Assembly (NCBI RefSeq): GCF_009823805.1
Contig: NZ_WUEK01000001.1
Coordinates: forward strand, 82,688 to 146,687
Reading direction: 5' to 3'
Length of the DNA stretch: 64,000 nucleotides
Source of the DNA: Nocardioides flavescens
Lineage (GTDB): Bacteria > Actinomycetota > Actinomycetes > Propionibacteriales > Nocardioidaceae
The notes beneath the pieces are model-generated. The model worked only from the letters and a program-made list of their open reading frames with translations, was not told the DNA's origin and ran no database searches. Made by a program: the position numbers and the translations under genes. Each line of letters opens with the position of its first letter. Positions within the stretch are counted from its first letter, which is position 1. Of this stretch, positions 7,964 to 17,172 are shown piece by piece.

Positions 7964-8964
7964 CGGCCCTCCAGGAGCGGGCCGGCGGGGTCGTGGACGA
8001 GACCACCGCGCTTGCGCACGGCCATCGCCGAGAGCGCCTCCAGGCAGACCCGGTTGGCCAGGGCCGCGGTGATGTCGGCGTGGTCGTAGGGCGGAGAGAC
8101 CTCGACGACGTCGATGCCGGCGACGGGGAGCTCGAGGCAGATCCGGCGTACGGCGTCCAGGAGCTCGCGGCTCGACAGGCCACCCGGCTCGGGCGTGCCG
8201 GTGCCGGGCGCGTGGCCGGGGTCGCAGACGTCGATGTCGACGGAGAGGAACACCGCCTCGCACTCGTCCGTCGCGATCTCGAAGGCCTCGTCGAGGCAGT
8301 CGGTGAGGCCGCGCGCGACGATCTCGGTCATCTCGAAGGAGCGCATCCGCTCGCTCGCCATCCAGGCGAGCGTCTCGGGTCCGGGCCAGTAGCCGCGCAG
8401 CCCGATCTGCAGGAACCGGTCGCCGCGCAGGGCACCGGACTCGATGAGCCGGCGCATCGGCTGGCCGTGGCCGTAGAGCGAGCCGAAGTCGATGTCCCCG
8501 GTGTCGGCGTGGGCGTCGAAGTGGATCATCGAGACCTTGCCGAAGCCGTGGTGGCGGGCCACCCCGGTGGCGTCGGGCAGCGCGACCGCGTGGTCGCCGC
8601 CGAGCACGAGCGGCACCGCCCCCGCGCTGGCCACGGAGTGCACCGCGGCCTCGAGGTTGGCCATCGCGACCTCGCGCTCCCCCGGCGGCATCAGCACGTC
8701 GCCGGCGTCGACCACCCGCAGGTCCTGCAGCGCGTCGACGCGCAGCGCGAGGTGCGGCCGCGAGCCGTCGTGGGGCAGGTAGTCGGTCGAGCGGATCGCC
8801 ATCGGCCCGAACCGCGTGCCCGCGCGGTGCGAGGTGCCGCCGTCCCACGGCGCCCCGAGCACCACGACGTCCGCGGCGGCCAGCGCGTCCGCGTCGTCGA
8901 GGTCCACCGGGTCGACGCCGAGGAAGGTGATGTCGGGTCCGAACTGCGCGCCGTACCGGGTCAT
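7960..8964 (-). CDS. speB: Agmatinase / guanidino-acid ureohydrolase
   Basis: A 334-residue ureohydrolase with the whole binuclear manganese site: His125 in GGDHA, Asp150, His152 and Asp154 in FDAHAD, and Asp243 and Asp245 in SVDIDVCDPG. It hydrolyses a guanidino group to urea and an amine, most likely agmatine to putrescine. Guanidinobutyrate (to GABA) is the main alternative, and the sequence alone does not separate them. It is the first gene of a unit with the amidohydrolase and diverges from the putrescine-type aminotransferase across a 125-bp region carrying a perfect inverted repeat. A TAGACA box 6 bp from the ATG indicates leaderless transcription. Confidence 0.87.
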   Translation of the reverse strand: MTRYGAQFGPDITFLGVDPVDLDDADALAAADVVVLGAPWDGGTSHRAGTRFGPMAIRSTDYLPHDGSRPHLALRVDALQDLRVVDAGDVLMPPGEREVAMANLEAAVHSVASAGAVPLVLGGDHAVALPDATGVARHHGFGKVSMIHFDAHADTGDIDFGSLYGHGQPMRRLIESGALRGDRFLQIGLRGYWPGPETLAWMASERMRSFEMTEIVARGLTDCLDEAFEIATDECEAVFLSVDIDVCDPGHAPGTGTPEPGGLSSRELLDAVRRICLELPVAGIDVVEVSPPYDHADITAALANRVCLEALSAMAVRKRGGLVHDPAGPLLEGR

Positions 8965-8970
8965 GGCTGA

Positions 8971-8976
8971 TGTCTA
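8971..8976 (-). promoter_or_regulatory. -10 box TAGACA of a leaderless agmatinase promoter
   Basis: The minus-strand hexamer ends 6 bases before the ATG at 8964, with no Shine-Dalgarno sequence. Confidence 0.45.
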
Positions 8977-9011
8977 CCAGGCCGATCCCGTCCCCGACGC
9001 CACCCGCTGGT

Positions 9012-9053
9012 GCGGAATCCGTCGTGATCTGCGCACAACGCAACGGATTCCGC
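9012..9053. promoter_or_regulatory. Perfect inverted repeat, candidate operator between agmatinase and aminotransferase
   Basis: The 11-base arm GCGGAATCCGT at 9012-9022 is exactly repeated in reverse complement at 9043-9053, with 20 bases between, so arm centres lie about three helical turns apart. Each arm contains the ATCCGTYG core also seen upstream of the aldehyde dehydrogenase and of asnC. The spacing fits a multimeric Lrp/AsnC regulator acting on both divergent promoters. Confidence 0.5.
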
Positions 9054-9089
9054 TTGCCAGAACGCCGCCCCGTCACTCATCATGGGCGC

Positions 9090-10472
9090 ATGACGCTCGA
9101 CCCCCAGCAGCTCCAGCAGGCCGCCAAGGACCACCTGTGGATGCACTTCACCCGCCACGGGTCCTACCGCGACGCCGACGTGCCCGTGATGGTGCGCGGG
9201 GAGGGCGTCTACCTCTACGACAGCCAGGGCAAGCGCTACCTCGACGCCCTGGCCGGCCTCTTCGTGAACCAGCTCGGCCACGGCCGCGAGGACCTCGCCG
9301 AGGCCGCCGCCGCGCAGGCCCGTGAGCTGGCCTTCATGCCGCTGTGGTCCTACGCCCACCCGACCGCCGTCGAGGCCGCGCAGCGGGTGGCGGGCTACGC
9401 CCCCGGCGACCTCAACCGCGTCTTCTTCACCAGCGGTGGCGGTGAGGCCGTCGAGACGGCGTGGAAGCTCGCGAAGAACTTCTTCAAGCTCACCGGCAAG
9501 CCGATGAAGCACAAGGTCATCAGCCGCACCATCGCCTACCACGGCACCTCGCAGGGCGCACTGTCGATCACCGGCCTGCCGCTGCTCAAGCAGCAGTTCG
9601 AGCCGCTCGTGCCCTCGACGTTCCGGGTGCCCAACACCAACATCTACCGCGCCGAGGAGAACGGCGCGCCGGCCGGGCTCACCCCCGAGCAGTTCGGTCG
9701 CTGGGCCGCCGACCAGATCGCCATCGCGATCGAGAACGAGGGCCCCGACACCGTCGCCGCCGTCTTCCTCGAGCCCGTGCAGAACGCCGGCGGCTGCTTC
9801 CCGCCGCCGCCCGGCTACTTCCAGCGCGTGCGGGAGATCTGCGACCAGTACGACGTGCTGATGGTCTCCGACGAGGTCATCTGCGCCTTCGGGCGCCTCG
9901 GCCACATGTTCGGCGCCGAGCGCTACGGCTACCAGCCCGACATGATCACCTGCGCCAAGGGCATCACCTCGGGCTACGCCCCCCTCGGCGCGATGATCGC
10001 CTCAGACCGGCTGATGGAGCCCTTCCAGGCCGACGGCGAGATGTTCGCCCACGGCTACACCTTCGGCGGCCACCCCGTCTCCACCGCCGTGGCCCTGGCC
10101 AACTTCGACGCCTTCGAGAACGAGTTGGTGCTCGAGCACGTCCGCGACAACGAGGGCGCGTTCCGCGCGACGCTCGAGCGCCTCAAGGACCTGCCGATCG
10201 TGGGCGACGTCCGTGGCGACGGCTACTTCTACGGCATCGAGCTCGTCAAGGACAAGGACACCAAGGAGTCCTTCACCGACGAGGAGTGCGAGCGCCTGCT
10301 CTACGGCTTCGTCTCCAAGCAGCTGTTCGCCGAGGGGCTCTACTGCCGCGCCGACGACCGCGGCGACCCGGTCGTCCAGCTCTCCCCGCCGCTCGTCTCC
10401 ACCCAGGAACACTTCGACGAGATCGAGCAGATCCTGCGCGTCGTCCTCGACAAGGCCGGCTCCCTGCTCTGA
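9090..10472 (+). CDS. Putrescine-type class III aminotransferase (SpuC-like)
   Basis: This 460-residue class III PLP aminotransferase has SGGGEAVETAWKLA for phosphate binding, LMVSDEVICAFGR with the cofactor Asp, and CAKGITSGY with the PLP Lys at residue 290. N-terminal motifs such as the HLWMHF stretch and the phrase GVYLYDSQGKRYLD resemble putrescine-pyruvate (SpuC) and related omega-amine aminotransferases rather than GabT. Its probable reaction is putrescine plus pyruvate to 4-aminobutanal plus alanine. Diverging from agmatinase, it would use that enzyme's product. The ATG at 9090 is the first in-frame start matching the family. A beta-alanine or other omega-amino-acid substrate is possible. 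Confidence 0.85.
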   Translation: MTLDPQQLQQAAKDHLWMHFTRHGSYRDADVPVMVRGEGVYLYDSQGKRYLDALAGLFVNQLGHGREDLAEAAAAQARELAFMPLWSYAHPTAVEAAQRVAGYAPGDLNRVFFTSGGGEAVETAWKLAKNFFKLTGKPMKHKVISRTIAYHGTSQGALSITGLPLLKQQFEPLVPSTFRVPNTNIYRAEENGAPAGLTPEQFGRWAADQIAIAIENEGPDTVAAVFLEPVQNAGGCFPPPPGYFQRVREICDQYDVLMVSDEVICAFGRLGHMFGAERYGYQPDMITCAKGITSGYAPLGAMIASDRLMEPFQADGEMFAHGYTFGGHPVSTAVALANFDAFENELVLEHVRDNEGAFRATLERLKDLPIVGDVRGDGYFYGIELVKDKDTKESFTDEECERLLYGFVSKQLFAEGLYCRADDRGDPVVQLSPPLVSTQEHFDEIEQILRVVLDKAGSLL

Positions 10473-10484
10473 CCCGTCGGCCGA

Positions 10485-10566
10485 GTGGCTTCGAGACAGG
10501 ACTTCGTCCTTCCTCAACCACCGTCACGGTGGTTGAGGAGGCCGGCTACGGCCGTCTCGAAACCAC
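10485..10566. repeat. Cruciform intergenic repeat (GTGGTTTCGAGAC family), copy 1
   Basis: An 82-bp element with nested symmetry. Outer ends are TTCGAGAC and GTCTCGAA. Two small hairpins follow (AGGAC-TTC-GTCCT and GGCCG-GCTA-CGGCC). The centre is a 13-bp perfect inverted repeat, CCTCAACCACCGT, with a one-base loop at 10525. It fills the gap between two convergent genes and probably also terminates transcription from both. Related half-units occur at 13151-13242 and 30884-31069. Confidence 0.85.
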
Positions 10567-10572
10567 CCGAGG

Positions 10573-11817
10573 TCAGCGGGCCAGCAGTGACGCGGAGTGC
10601 TTGAGGCTCACCGCGAGCGCGACGGTGACCAGCATGAGGACCGTCGCGAGACCGACGACGGCGGGCCAGGCACCGAGGCTCCAGGCCGTGCCGGCGAGGC
10701 TGCCGAAGACCGACGAGCCGGCGTAGTAGGTGAACAGGTAGAACGACGCCGCCTGCGCCGTGCTGACCGCGCCGGCGTGGGCGCGGGCGGGCACCCACCC
10801 GCTGGCCACCCCGTGGACGACGAAGAAGCCGGTCACCAGCAGCGCGATGCCCACGACGAGCACCGGCAGGGAGTCGACGAGGCTGACGGCGAGGCCGGCG
10901 ACGGCGACGAGCGCGCCGAGCGGGAGCACGGCCCGGCGTCCCCAACGGTCGGCGGCGCGACCAGAGAGCGCCGAGCTGAGGCTGCCGAGCGGGTAGGTCA
11001 GGAAGACCAGGCTGGCCGCACCGAGACCGAGGTGGAACGGCGCCGCCTCGAGCCGGAAGCCGATGGTGTTGAAGACGGCCACCAGCGCACCCATGGCGAG
11101 GCCGCCGACGGCGTACAGCTTGAGCAGGGCGGGGTCGGAGAGCGCCCGCACCGTCATCGTCCAGGTGGCCCGGGCCCCGGTCGGCGCCGCCTCGAAGCGC
11201 CGTGACGCCGGGAGCAGCAGCCAGACGACGACGGCGCACAGCGCCGCCAGCAGGGCCGACGACGCGAGCGCCCAGCGCCACCCCGCAGCCTCGGCGACCG
11301 CACCGGTCAGGAGCCGTCCCGTCATCCCGCCGAGGGCGGTGCCGCCGATGTAGAGACCGGCCGCGCGGGCGTGGGTGCGCGGGTGCAGCTCCTCGCGCAG
11401 GTACGCCGTGGCGACGGCCGGCAGCCCGGCGAGGGCCACGCCCTCGAGCGTGCGGAGCGTGAGCAGCACCGGCCACGTCGGCGCGAGCGCGCCGAGCAGC
11501 GCGACCACGCTGGCCGCACCGAGGGACAGGTGCACCAGCCTCGTGCGCCCAGTGCGGTCGGAGACGGGTCCGGCGACCAGCAGGGCGAGGCCGAGCCCGG
11601 CGGTCGTCAGCGAGACCGTGAGGGTCGTCGCCGCGGCGGAGACGCCGAACGCCGTCGCCAGGTCAGGCAGCACGGCCTGGGTGCTGTAGAGGAGCGCGAA
11701 GGTGGCGATGCCGGCGGCGAAGAGGGCGACCACGACGCGGCGGTACTCCGCCGTGCCCGCGTCGTACCCCTCGTCCACGGCCGGCCGCTCCACTCGCTCC
11801 ACCACGTCTGCGCTCAC
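10573..11817 (-). CDS. Major facilitator superfamily transporter, YnfM-like
   Basis: A 414-residue inner-membrane transporter with about 12 hydrophobic helices. The MFS loop motif GPVSDRTGRTR follows helix 2, and a related GRAADRWGRR sits between helices 8 and 9. The first helix region, FALLYSTQAVLPDL, resembles the YnfM/arabinose-efflux branch of drug exporters. The GTG at 11817 has a CAGAGT box 6 bp upstream, fitting a leaderless start; a later GTG is possible. It diverges from a LysR regulator, the usual arrangement for a regulated exporter. The substrate is unknown. Confidence 0.85.
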   Translation of the reverse strand: MSADVVERVERPAVDEGYDAGTAEYRRVVVALFAAGIATFALLYSTQAVLPDLATAFGVSAAATTLTVSLTTAGLGLALLVAGPVSDRTGRTRLVHLSLGAASVVALLGALAPTWPVLLTLRTLEGVALAGLPAVATAYLREELHPRTHARAAGLYIGGTALGGMTGRLLTGAVAEAAGWRWALASSALLAALCAVVVWLLLPASRRFEAAPTGARATWTMTVRALSDPALLKLYAVGGLAMGALVAVFNTIGFRLEAAPFHLGLGAASLVFLTYPLGSLSSALSGRAADRWGRRAVLPLGALVAVAGLAVSLVDSLPVLVVGIALLVTGFFVVHGVASGWVPARAHAGAVSTAQAASFYLFTYYAGSSVFGSLAGTAWSLGAWPAVVGLATVLMLVTVALAVSLKHSASLLAR

Positions 11818-11886
11818 CCCTCCACTCTGCGTCGCGCTGCTCGATACGTCCAATGCGCCGCATGGCGCTGTTCCATGCCTCAGACG

Positions 11887-11892
11887 TATGCT
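11887..11892 (+). promoter_or_regulatory. -10 box TATGCT of a leaderless lysR promoter
   Basis: TATGCT ends 6 bases before the ATG at 11899. Just upstream, within the 81-bp divergent region, ATGC-GCC-GCAT (11850-11860) is a small symmetrical sequence of the T-N11-A kind that LysR proteins bind. Confidence 0.45.
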
Positions 11893-11898
11893 CGACCG

Positions 11899-12798
11899 AT
11901 GCTCGTGCGCGACCTGGCCTGGCTCGTCCGCCTCGCCGAGACCGGTCACGTGACCGACGCCGCGGCCAGCCTCGGCACCACCCAGCCGACGCTCTCGCGT
12001 GCCCTCGCCCGCATCGAGGAGGAGCTCGGCTCGGCTCTCTTCGTCCGCACGCCGCACGGCGTGCGCCCCACGCCGGCCGGGGCGCTCGCCGTCGAGGCGG
12101 CCCAGGCCGTCACCGCGCGCTGGACGCGGCTGGTCGACGAGCTCGCGGCGCTGCGCGACCCCGACTCGGGCACGGTCCGCCTGGCCTTCCTCGACTCCAT
12201 CGCGACCTCGTTGGTGCCGGGTCTGCTGCGCGACTTCCACGCCCACGCCCCGGCCACCCGGGTGCTGCTCAGCCAGGAGCCGGCTCACGAGATCCTCGAC
12301 GACCTCGACTCCGGCGCCGCGGACCTGGCGGTGACGTCGTTCGGGGTGGACGAGCGGTTCGGGTGGCACCCGCTCGCCGAGGAGCGCCTCGTCGTGGTCG
12401 TGCCCCCGACCCACCGGTTCGCGGGCCGGCGGCGGCTGGCGCTGGCCGACCTCGAGGGCGAGGAGCTCGTGACGACCCCCGTCGGCTTCGGCTTCCGGAC
12501 GCTGGTCGACAGCCTGCTGTCCACCGCCGGCGTCTCGCTGCCGATCTCCTTCGAGAGCCAGGACCTCGCGACGATCACCGGGCTGGTCGCAGCCGGGCTG
12601 GGGATCGCCGTCGTCCCCGAGCCGTTCGCCGGCCAGTCCGGGACGGTCGGCATCGCGCTGCGCGCCCCCGGTGCACGACGCACGATCGGCCTCGCCTGGT
12701 CGCGCCGGCGCGTCCTGCCGGCTCCCGCGGAGCGCCTGCGGGCCTTCGTCGTGGCGCGGGCGGAGGGCTCCGGCGCGGAGTACGCTCCCGGACCGTGA
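11899..12798 (+). CDS. LysR-family transcriptional regulator
   Basis: The 299-residue protein has the LysR N-terminal winged helix (residues 1-60, including TDAAASLGTTQPTLSRALARI, which is the helix-turn-helix stretch) followed by a substrate-binding domain of two alpha/beta lobes ending near residue 290. It probably senses a small molecule and controls the divergent MFS exporter. The leaderless ATG matches the family N-terminus. Its stop overlaps the start of the DUF1801 gene by 4 bp (GTGA), so both are co-translated. Confidence 0.9.
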   Translation: MLVRDLAWLVRLAETGHVTDAAASLGTTQPTLSRALARIEEELGSALFVRTPHGVRPTPAGALAVEAAQAVTARWTRLVDELAALRDPDSGTVRLAFLDSIATSLVPGLLRDFHAHAPATRVLLSQEPAHEILDDLDSGAADLAVTSFGVDERFGWHPLAEERLVVVVPPTHRFAGRRRLALADLEGEELVTTPVGFGFRTLVDSLLSTAGVSLPISFESQDLATITGLVAAGLGIAVVPEPFAGQSGTVGIALRAPGARRTIGLAWSRRRVLPAPAERLRAFVVARAEGSGAEYAPGP

Positions 12799-13136
12799 GC
12801 GAGGACTGGCGCAGCGCGACCGTCGCACGGTTGCGCACCCTGATCACCCAGGCCGACCCCGACGTGGTCGAGGAGGTCAAGTGGCGCAAGCCGACCAACC
12901 CCGACGGCGTGCCGACGTTCTCCTGCGACGGGCTCATCTGCACGGTCGAGACCTACAAGGACAAGGTGAAGTCGACCTTCGCCAAGGGGGCCTCGCTCTC
13001 CGACCCGGCGGGCGTGTTCAACGCCAGTCTCGACGCGGGCACCCGGCGCGCTGTCGACATCCGTGAGGGCGAGGAGCTCGACGAGGCGGCGTTCACCGAC
13101 CTCGTGCGGCAGGCGGTCGCGCTCAACCGCTCCTGA
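12795..13136 (+). CDS. DUF1801-family small protein
   Basis: This 113-residue protein matches the DUF1801 pattern: an amphipathic helix, then VEEVKWRKPTNP with the conserved Lys-Trp, the strands FSCDGLICTVETYKDKV, and a C-terminal helix (EEAFTDLVRQAV-like). The fold is related to frataxin-like YdhG proteins; the function is unknown. The GTG overlaps the lysR stop, and a TACGCT box 8 bp upstream inside lysR could drive it separately. It ends before a palindromic repeat block that separates it from the convergent EamA gene. Confidence 0.75.
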   Translation: MSEDWRSATVARLRTLITQADPDVVEEVKWRKPTNPDGVPTFSCDGLICTVETYKDKVKSTFAKGASLSDPAGVFNASLDAGTRRAVDIREGEELDEAAFTDLVRQAVALNRS

Positions 13137-13150
13137 GCGCCGCGCTCCCC

Positions 13151-13242
13151 GGTGGTTGAGGAGGTTGCGCTGGCAACCGTCTCGAAACCACTCCCGCTGC
13201 GGCTGAGTGGTCACGAGACAGGACTTCGTCCTTCCTCGACCA
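13151..13242. repeat. GTGGTTTCGAGAC-family repeat, copy 2 (two half-units)
   Basis: Half-unit 13151-13191 runs from GGTGGTTGAGGA through a hairpin (GGTTGC-GCTG-GCAACC) to GTCTCGAAACCAC. The opposite half-unit, 13207-13242, reads GTGGTCACGAGACAGGACTT and onward to TCCTCGACCA, and carries the same AGGAC-TTC-GTCCT hairpin as copy 1. It lies between convergent genes. Confidence 0.8.
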
Positions 13243-13253
13243 GCACTGAGCAC

Positions 13254-14186
13254 TCAGCGCGGTACGACGACCGGCCGGCGGCCGAGCGAGGCGATCGTCG
13301 CCACGATGAGCACGGCCCCGACCGCGCTCACGACCGTGAGCCGCTCGCCGAGCAGCAGCACGGCGATGACGACCGCGGTCACGGGCTCGAGGAGGGCGGC
13401 GAGCACGGCCGTGCCGCTCGCCGTCGTCCGGAGCCCGGCGAAGAAGAGCACGTAGGCGAGCGCCATGGTGCCGACGCCGAGGTAGGCGACGAGCAGCACG
13501 GTCCCGGGGTCTCCGGGGCCGAGGGGCAGGCCACCGGGGACCGCGACCGCCAGTCCGGCGACCAGCACGACCAGCGCGGCGACGCCGGTCGACAGCGCGG
13601 CGACGGCGAGCGAGTCGTGGACCTGGGTGAGCGGGCCCGCCACCTCGGCCGAGAGGCCGAACGCCACCCCCGAGCCGACCGCGGCGGCCACCGCCAGCCC
13701 GGGGTGAGCCGGATCGGTCGCCCCGGCGCCTCCGAGGCTGACCAGCAGGAGGCCGCTGACGGCGCACACCACGGCCACGACCTCGCCGCGACCCGGTGGG
13801 CGGCGGCGCAGCGCCGAGCGCAGGACCATCGGGGCCAGCGGGGCCACCCCGAGGGCCACCACGGTGGCGATCGTGACGCCGCCTGCTCCGACCGAGACGA
13901 AGAAGAGCACCTGGAAGGCGCCGGTCAGCACTCCGACGGCCGCGGTGCGCGACGCCGAGCGCCGCAGGACCCGGGCGCAGGCGGCGCCCCGGCGCAGCAC
14001 GGCCACGACGGCCGCGAGGGCGAGCAGCGCCCAGACCGCCCGGTAGGCGCCGGCGGTCCACACCGTCAGCTCGGAGCGGCGCACGACGACGTCGACGACG
14101 GGACCGATGGTGCCCCAGACGACCCCGGCGCCGCAGACCAGCGCCAGACCCGCGCGCCCGCCGTCGTCGGTCTCCTCGCTCCCCAC
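13254..14186 (-). CDS. EamA/DMT-family transporter
   Basis: A 310-residue membrane protein with ten hydrophobic segments arranged as two repeats of five, the drug/metabolite transporter (EamA) architecture. Glycine-rich helix starts such as [13 protein letters not shown] at the N-terminus and an [17 protein letters not shown] segment in the last repeat are typical. It probably exports an amino acid or other metabolite; which one is not visible. The GTG at 14186 has a CAGACT box 6 bp upstream. The gene ends in a repeat block convergent with the DUF1801 gene and diverges from a chemoreceptor. Confidence 0.85.
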   Translation of the reverse strand: MGSEETDDGGRAGLALVCGAGVVWGTIGPVVDVVVRRSELTVWTAGAYRAVWALLALAAVVAVLRRGAACARVLRRSASRTAAVGVLTGAFQVLFFVSVGAGGVTIATVVALGVAPLAPMVLRSALRRRPPGRGEVVAVVCAVSGLLLVSLGGAGATDPAHPGLAVAAAVGSGVAFGLSAEVAGPLTQVHDSLAVAALSTGVAALVVLVAGLAVAVPGGLPLGPGDPGTVLLVAYLGVGTMALAYVLFFAGLRTTASGTAVLAALLEPVTAVVIAVLLLGERLTVVSAVGAVLIVATIASLGRRPVVVPR

Positions 14187-14192
14187 CGCGAC

Positions 14193-14198
14193 AGTCTG
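14193..14198 (-). promoter_or_regulatory. -10 box CAGACT of a leaderless EamA promoter
   Basis: The hexamer ends 6 bases before the GTG at 14186 on the minus strand; no ribosome-binding site is visible. Confidence 0.35.
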
Positions 14199-14258
14199 GC
14201 GGGACCTGTCAGTGCCGGTCCCTCCGCCCCCGGGACGGAGCCGCCCCCACCCGAATCC

Positions 14259-14286
14259 CTCATCTCCGCCCCGCTCCGGCCGATGG
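14259..14286 (+). promoter_or_regulatory. Sigma-28 (FliA/WhiG)-type promoter for the Cache-domain chemoreceptor
   Basis: CTCAT, 15 bases, GCCGATGG, with 45 bases to the GTG at 14332. Spacing and bases match the element before the first chemoreceptor gene. Confidence 0.55.
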
Positions 14287-14331
14287 GCTGACCGACACGT
14301 GCCAAGTGGGGCCTCACGGACGGGGAGAGAC

Positions 14332-16293
14332 GTGCACAGCATCAAGGGACGCCTGGTGGCGAGCGTGATGGCGATGGTGGTGGTGACCACGACCGCGCTG
14401 GTGGCCGTGGTCGCCCTGCGCAGCGCCGCCCTCGGCGAGCGGCAGGCGGAGGACTACACCGACGCCCTGGCCGGTGAGTACGCCGCCACCGTTCGCGAGG
14501 ACCTGACCGGCGCGCTCGACACGGTGACCGTGCTCGCCTCGAGCCTCGCGACCATGCGGCGCGAGGGCGACACCTCGCGCACGGTCATGTCCCAGATGGT
14601 GCGCGACACGCTCGCCGCCCACCCCGACTACTTCGGCATGTGCACGGCGTGGGAGCCGAACGCCCTCGACGGCCGCGACGCGGAGTTCGTCGACGACCCG
14701 AGGAGCGACGCCTCCGGTCGGTTCATCCCGTACTGGTACCGCGACGGCTCCGACATCGCCTACGCGCCCCTCGTCGACTACGACGATCCCGAGGTCTCGA
14801 CGTGGTACTTCGACCCGAAGGACACCCTCCAGCCGTCGGTCACCGAGCCCTACGCCTACGAGGTCGACGGCCAGGACGTGATGATGACGACCGCGACGGC
14901 CCCGATCGTGGTCGACGGCAGCTTCGTCGGGGTCGTGACCGTCGACCTGACCCTCACCGGCCTGACCACCGCGCTCGCGGCCATCAAGCCCTACGGCGCC
15001 GGCTACGCCTCGCTCATGACCGACCAGGGCACCGTCGTCACCCACCCCGAGGCCGACCGGCTGAGCCAGGCGGCGGACGGCCCGATCGGCACCATGGCCG
15101 CCCAGGTGAGCGGCGACGCCGAGGCGACGCACGACGTGGTCGACGACCCGTTCCTCGACGCCTCGGCCCTGACCGTCGTGGCACCGGTGCAGCTCACCGA
15201 CGACCAGACCTGGTCGCTGGTGGTGGCGGCACCCGAGAGCGCGGTCACGGCCGCGGTGCGCTCCCTGACGCGTACGACGATCCTGCTCGGTGTGCTCGCG
15301 GTCCTGGTCTGCGGTCTGCTGACCTGGCTGATCGGCAGCCGGTTGAGCCGTCCGGTGCGCGAGCTGCGCGACAGCCTGCGCGACGTCGCCGACGGCGACG
15401 GCGACCTGACCCGCCGCGTCGACGAGAGCCGCCGCGACGAGCTGGGCGAGCTCGGGGCGGCGTTCAACCGCTTCGTCGACACCGTGGCCGGCACGGTCGC
15501 GCAGATCAGCGCGGAGGCCGAGACCCTGCACCGCTCCGCGGGCGACCTCGACGCGACGAGCCGCCGGCTCTCGGAGACGATCGGCTCCTCGGCCGAGCGC
15601 ACCGGCGTCGCGGCGTCGCGCTCGGAGGAGGCGAGCGGCGAGGTCACCGGCATCGCGTCGGCCGCCGAGGAGCTCGGCTCCAGCATCGGCGAGATCGCCC
15701 GCAGCACGACCGAGGCCGCCCGCATCGCCCACGAGGCCGCCGAGGCGTCGCGCTCGACCCGCACCGTCTTCGAGGCACTGTCGAGCAGCTCGGCCGAGAT
15801 CAGCGCGATCGTCGCGACCATCTCCTCGATCGCCCACCAGACCAACCTGCTCGCGCTCAACGCCACCATCGAGGCGGCCCGGGCCGGCGAGGCGGGACGC
15901 GGGTTCGCGGTCGTCTCGGGTGAGGTCAAGGAGCTCAGCGTGCAGACCGCGAAGGCGACCGAGGACATCGCCCAGCGCATCGAGCGCCTCCAGGCCGACG
16001 TCGAGCGGGCCTCGGGCTCGGTCGCCACCATCGGCTCGGTCGTCGCCTCGCTCGACGAGATCCAGAGCAGTGTCGCCGCCACGGTCGAGACGCAGTCCTC
16101 GACCAGCGGCGAGATCGCCGACGGCGTCACCCGCGCGGCCTCGGCCACCCGCGGCATCGCCGAGACCATCGTCGAGGTCGCCTCGGCCGCCGAGGGGATG
16201 CGGACCACCGCGGACCAGGCCGACCTGTCCGCGCGCGAGGTCGCGGCCACCGCCGAGCGGCTGCACGCCCTCGTCGGGCGGTTCAAGGTCTGA
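14332..16293 (+). CDS. Methyl-accepting chemotaxis protein with a double Cache sensor domain
   Basis: The 653-residue chemoreceptor has a first transmembrane helix (about residues 8-30), an extracellular dCache_1 domain (about 45-300; the [19 protein letters not shown] and [13 protein letters not shown] segments are characteristic), a second transmembrane helix (about 315-335), a HAMP domain and a signalling domain. Its tip reads [19 protein letters not shown]. dCache receptors often bind amino acids, amines or polyamines directly. Lying among polyamine genes it may sense such a compound, which is inference. GTG is chosen for the GGGGAGAGAC ribosome-binding site just upstream and because it precedes the first helix. 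Confidence 0.93.
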   Translation: MHSIKGRLVASVMAMVVVTTTALVAVVALRSAALGERQAEDYTDALAGEYAATVREDLTGALDTVTVLASSLATMRREGDTSRTVMSQMVRDTLAAHPDYFGMCTAWEPNALDGRDAEFVDDPRSDASGRFIPYWYRDGSDIAYAPLVDYDDPEVSTWYFDPKDTLQPSVTEPYAYEVDGQDVMMTTATAPIVVDGSFVGVVTVDLTLTGLTTALAAIKPYGAGYASLMTDQGTVVTHPEADRLSQAADGPIGTMAAQVSGDAEATHDVVDDPFLDASALTVVAPVQLTDDQTWSLVVAAPESAVTAAVRSLTRTTILLGVLAVLVCGLLTWLIGSRLSRPVRELRDSLRDVADGDGDLTRRVDESRRDELGELGAAFNRFVDTVAGTVAQISAEAETLHRSAGDLDATSRRLSETIGSSAERTGVAASRSEEASGEVTGIASAAEELGSSIGEIARSTTEAARIAHEAAEASRSTRTVFEALSSSSAEISAIVATISSIAHQTNLLALNATIEAARAGEAGRGFAVVSGEVKELSVQTAKATEDIAQRIERLQADVERASGSVATIGSVVASLDEIQSSVAATVETQSSTSGEIADGVTRAASATRGIAETIVEVASAAEGMRTTADQADLSAREVAATAERLHALVGRFKV

Positions 16294-16323
16294 CCCGGTC
16301 TCAGCCTGGGTCTGCCGGGCGCC

Positions 16324-16339
16324 GAGGCCCCCAGGCCTC
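16324..16339. terminator. Hairpin between the chemoreceptor and potC
   Basis: GAGGCC-CCCA-GGCCTC is a perfect 6-bp stem in the 81-bp gap between convergent genes, and may stop transcription from both sides. Confidence 0.4.
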
Positions 16340-16374
16340 AGAGCGCCAGGCACCCTGAGCCGGCGCACCCACGG

Positions 16375-17172
16375 TCAGGCCAGAGCGCGGCTGCGGCGAC
16401 GCGAGACGACCTCGCCGCCGACGACGATGACGACCGAGATCAGGAACATGATCGTGCCGACGACGTTGACCTGCATCGGCACGCCGCGCTGCGCGACGCC
16501 CCAGACGTACATCGGGAACGTCGTGGTCTGGCCGGCGTTGAGGTTGGTGACGATGAAGTCGTCGAACGACAGGCTGAAGCTCAGCAGCGCCGCCCCGAGG
16601 ATGCCCGGGAAGACGAGTGGGAAGGTCACCCGCCAGAAGGTCTGCTGGGGCGTCGCGTAGAGGTCCATCGCGGCCTGCTCGAGGGTGTCGTCGAGGCCGG
16701 CGAGCCGTGCGCGCACGGTGACGACGACGAAGCTCAGGCAGAACATGATGTGGGCGATGAGGATCGTCCAGAAGCCGAGCTGCCCCGCGAAGCCGGCACC
16801 GACGAAGAGCGCCAGCAGCGAGGAGCCGAGCACGATCTCGGGGGCGGCCATCGGCAGGAAGATGAGCAGGTTGGTCGCCGAGCGGCCGCGGAAGTCGTGG
16901 CGCACCAGCGCGAACGCCGCCATCGTGCCCAGGATCGTCGACACGACGGTCGAGAGCAGTCCGATCTGCACCGAGCGGCCCAGGGCCGAGCACATGCTGG
17001 GGTCCTCGCACAGGTTCAGCCAGTTGTGCAGCGTGAAGCCGTCGAAGGAGTAGATGAGCCGGCTCGCCGGGTCGTTGAAGCTCATCAGCACGACCACGAA
17101 GATCGGCACGAAGGTGTAGACGAGGACCGCGATGCCCAGGATCAGCACCAGGTTGCGACGCAGCCAGGCCAT
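16375..17172 (-). CDS. potC: Spermidine/putrescine ABC transporter permease PotC
   Basis: A 265-residue inner-membrane permease with six hydrophobic helices. The EAA loop that contacts the ATPase is visible as LEQAAMDLYATPQQTFWRV. The N-terminus (VPIFVVVLMSFNDP) is typical of PotC. With PotB it forms the channel of a polyamine importer. Its ATG overlaps the potB stop by one base (TGATG). Last gene of the potD-potA-potB-potC unit, followed by a hairpin. Other small cationic substrates in the family are possible. Confidence 0.9.
   Translation of the reverse strand: MAWLRRNLVLILGIAVLVYTFVPIFVVVLMSFNDPASRLIYSFDGFTLHNWLNLCEDPSMCSALGRSVQIGLLSTVVSTILGTMAAFALVRHDFRGRSATNLLIFLPMAAPEIVLGSSLLALFVGAGFAGQLGFWTILIAHIMFCLSFVVVTVRARLAGLDDTLEQAAMDLYATPQQTFWRVTFPLVFPGILGAALLSFSLSFDDFIVTNLNAGQTTTFPMYVWGVAQRGVPMQVNVVGTIMFLISVVIVVGGEVVSRRRSRALA

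Noticed and set aside
4803..8964. Very long open frames on the plus strand opposite the aldehyde dehydrogenase, amidohydrolase and agmatinase genes
   Set aside because: High GC content removes stop codons from non-coding frames. Their translations are Arg/Gly/Val-rich without motifs, while the minus-strand proteins have full catalytic sites.
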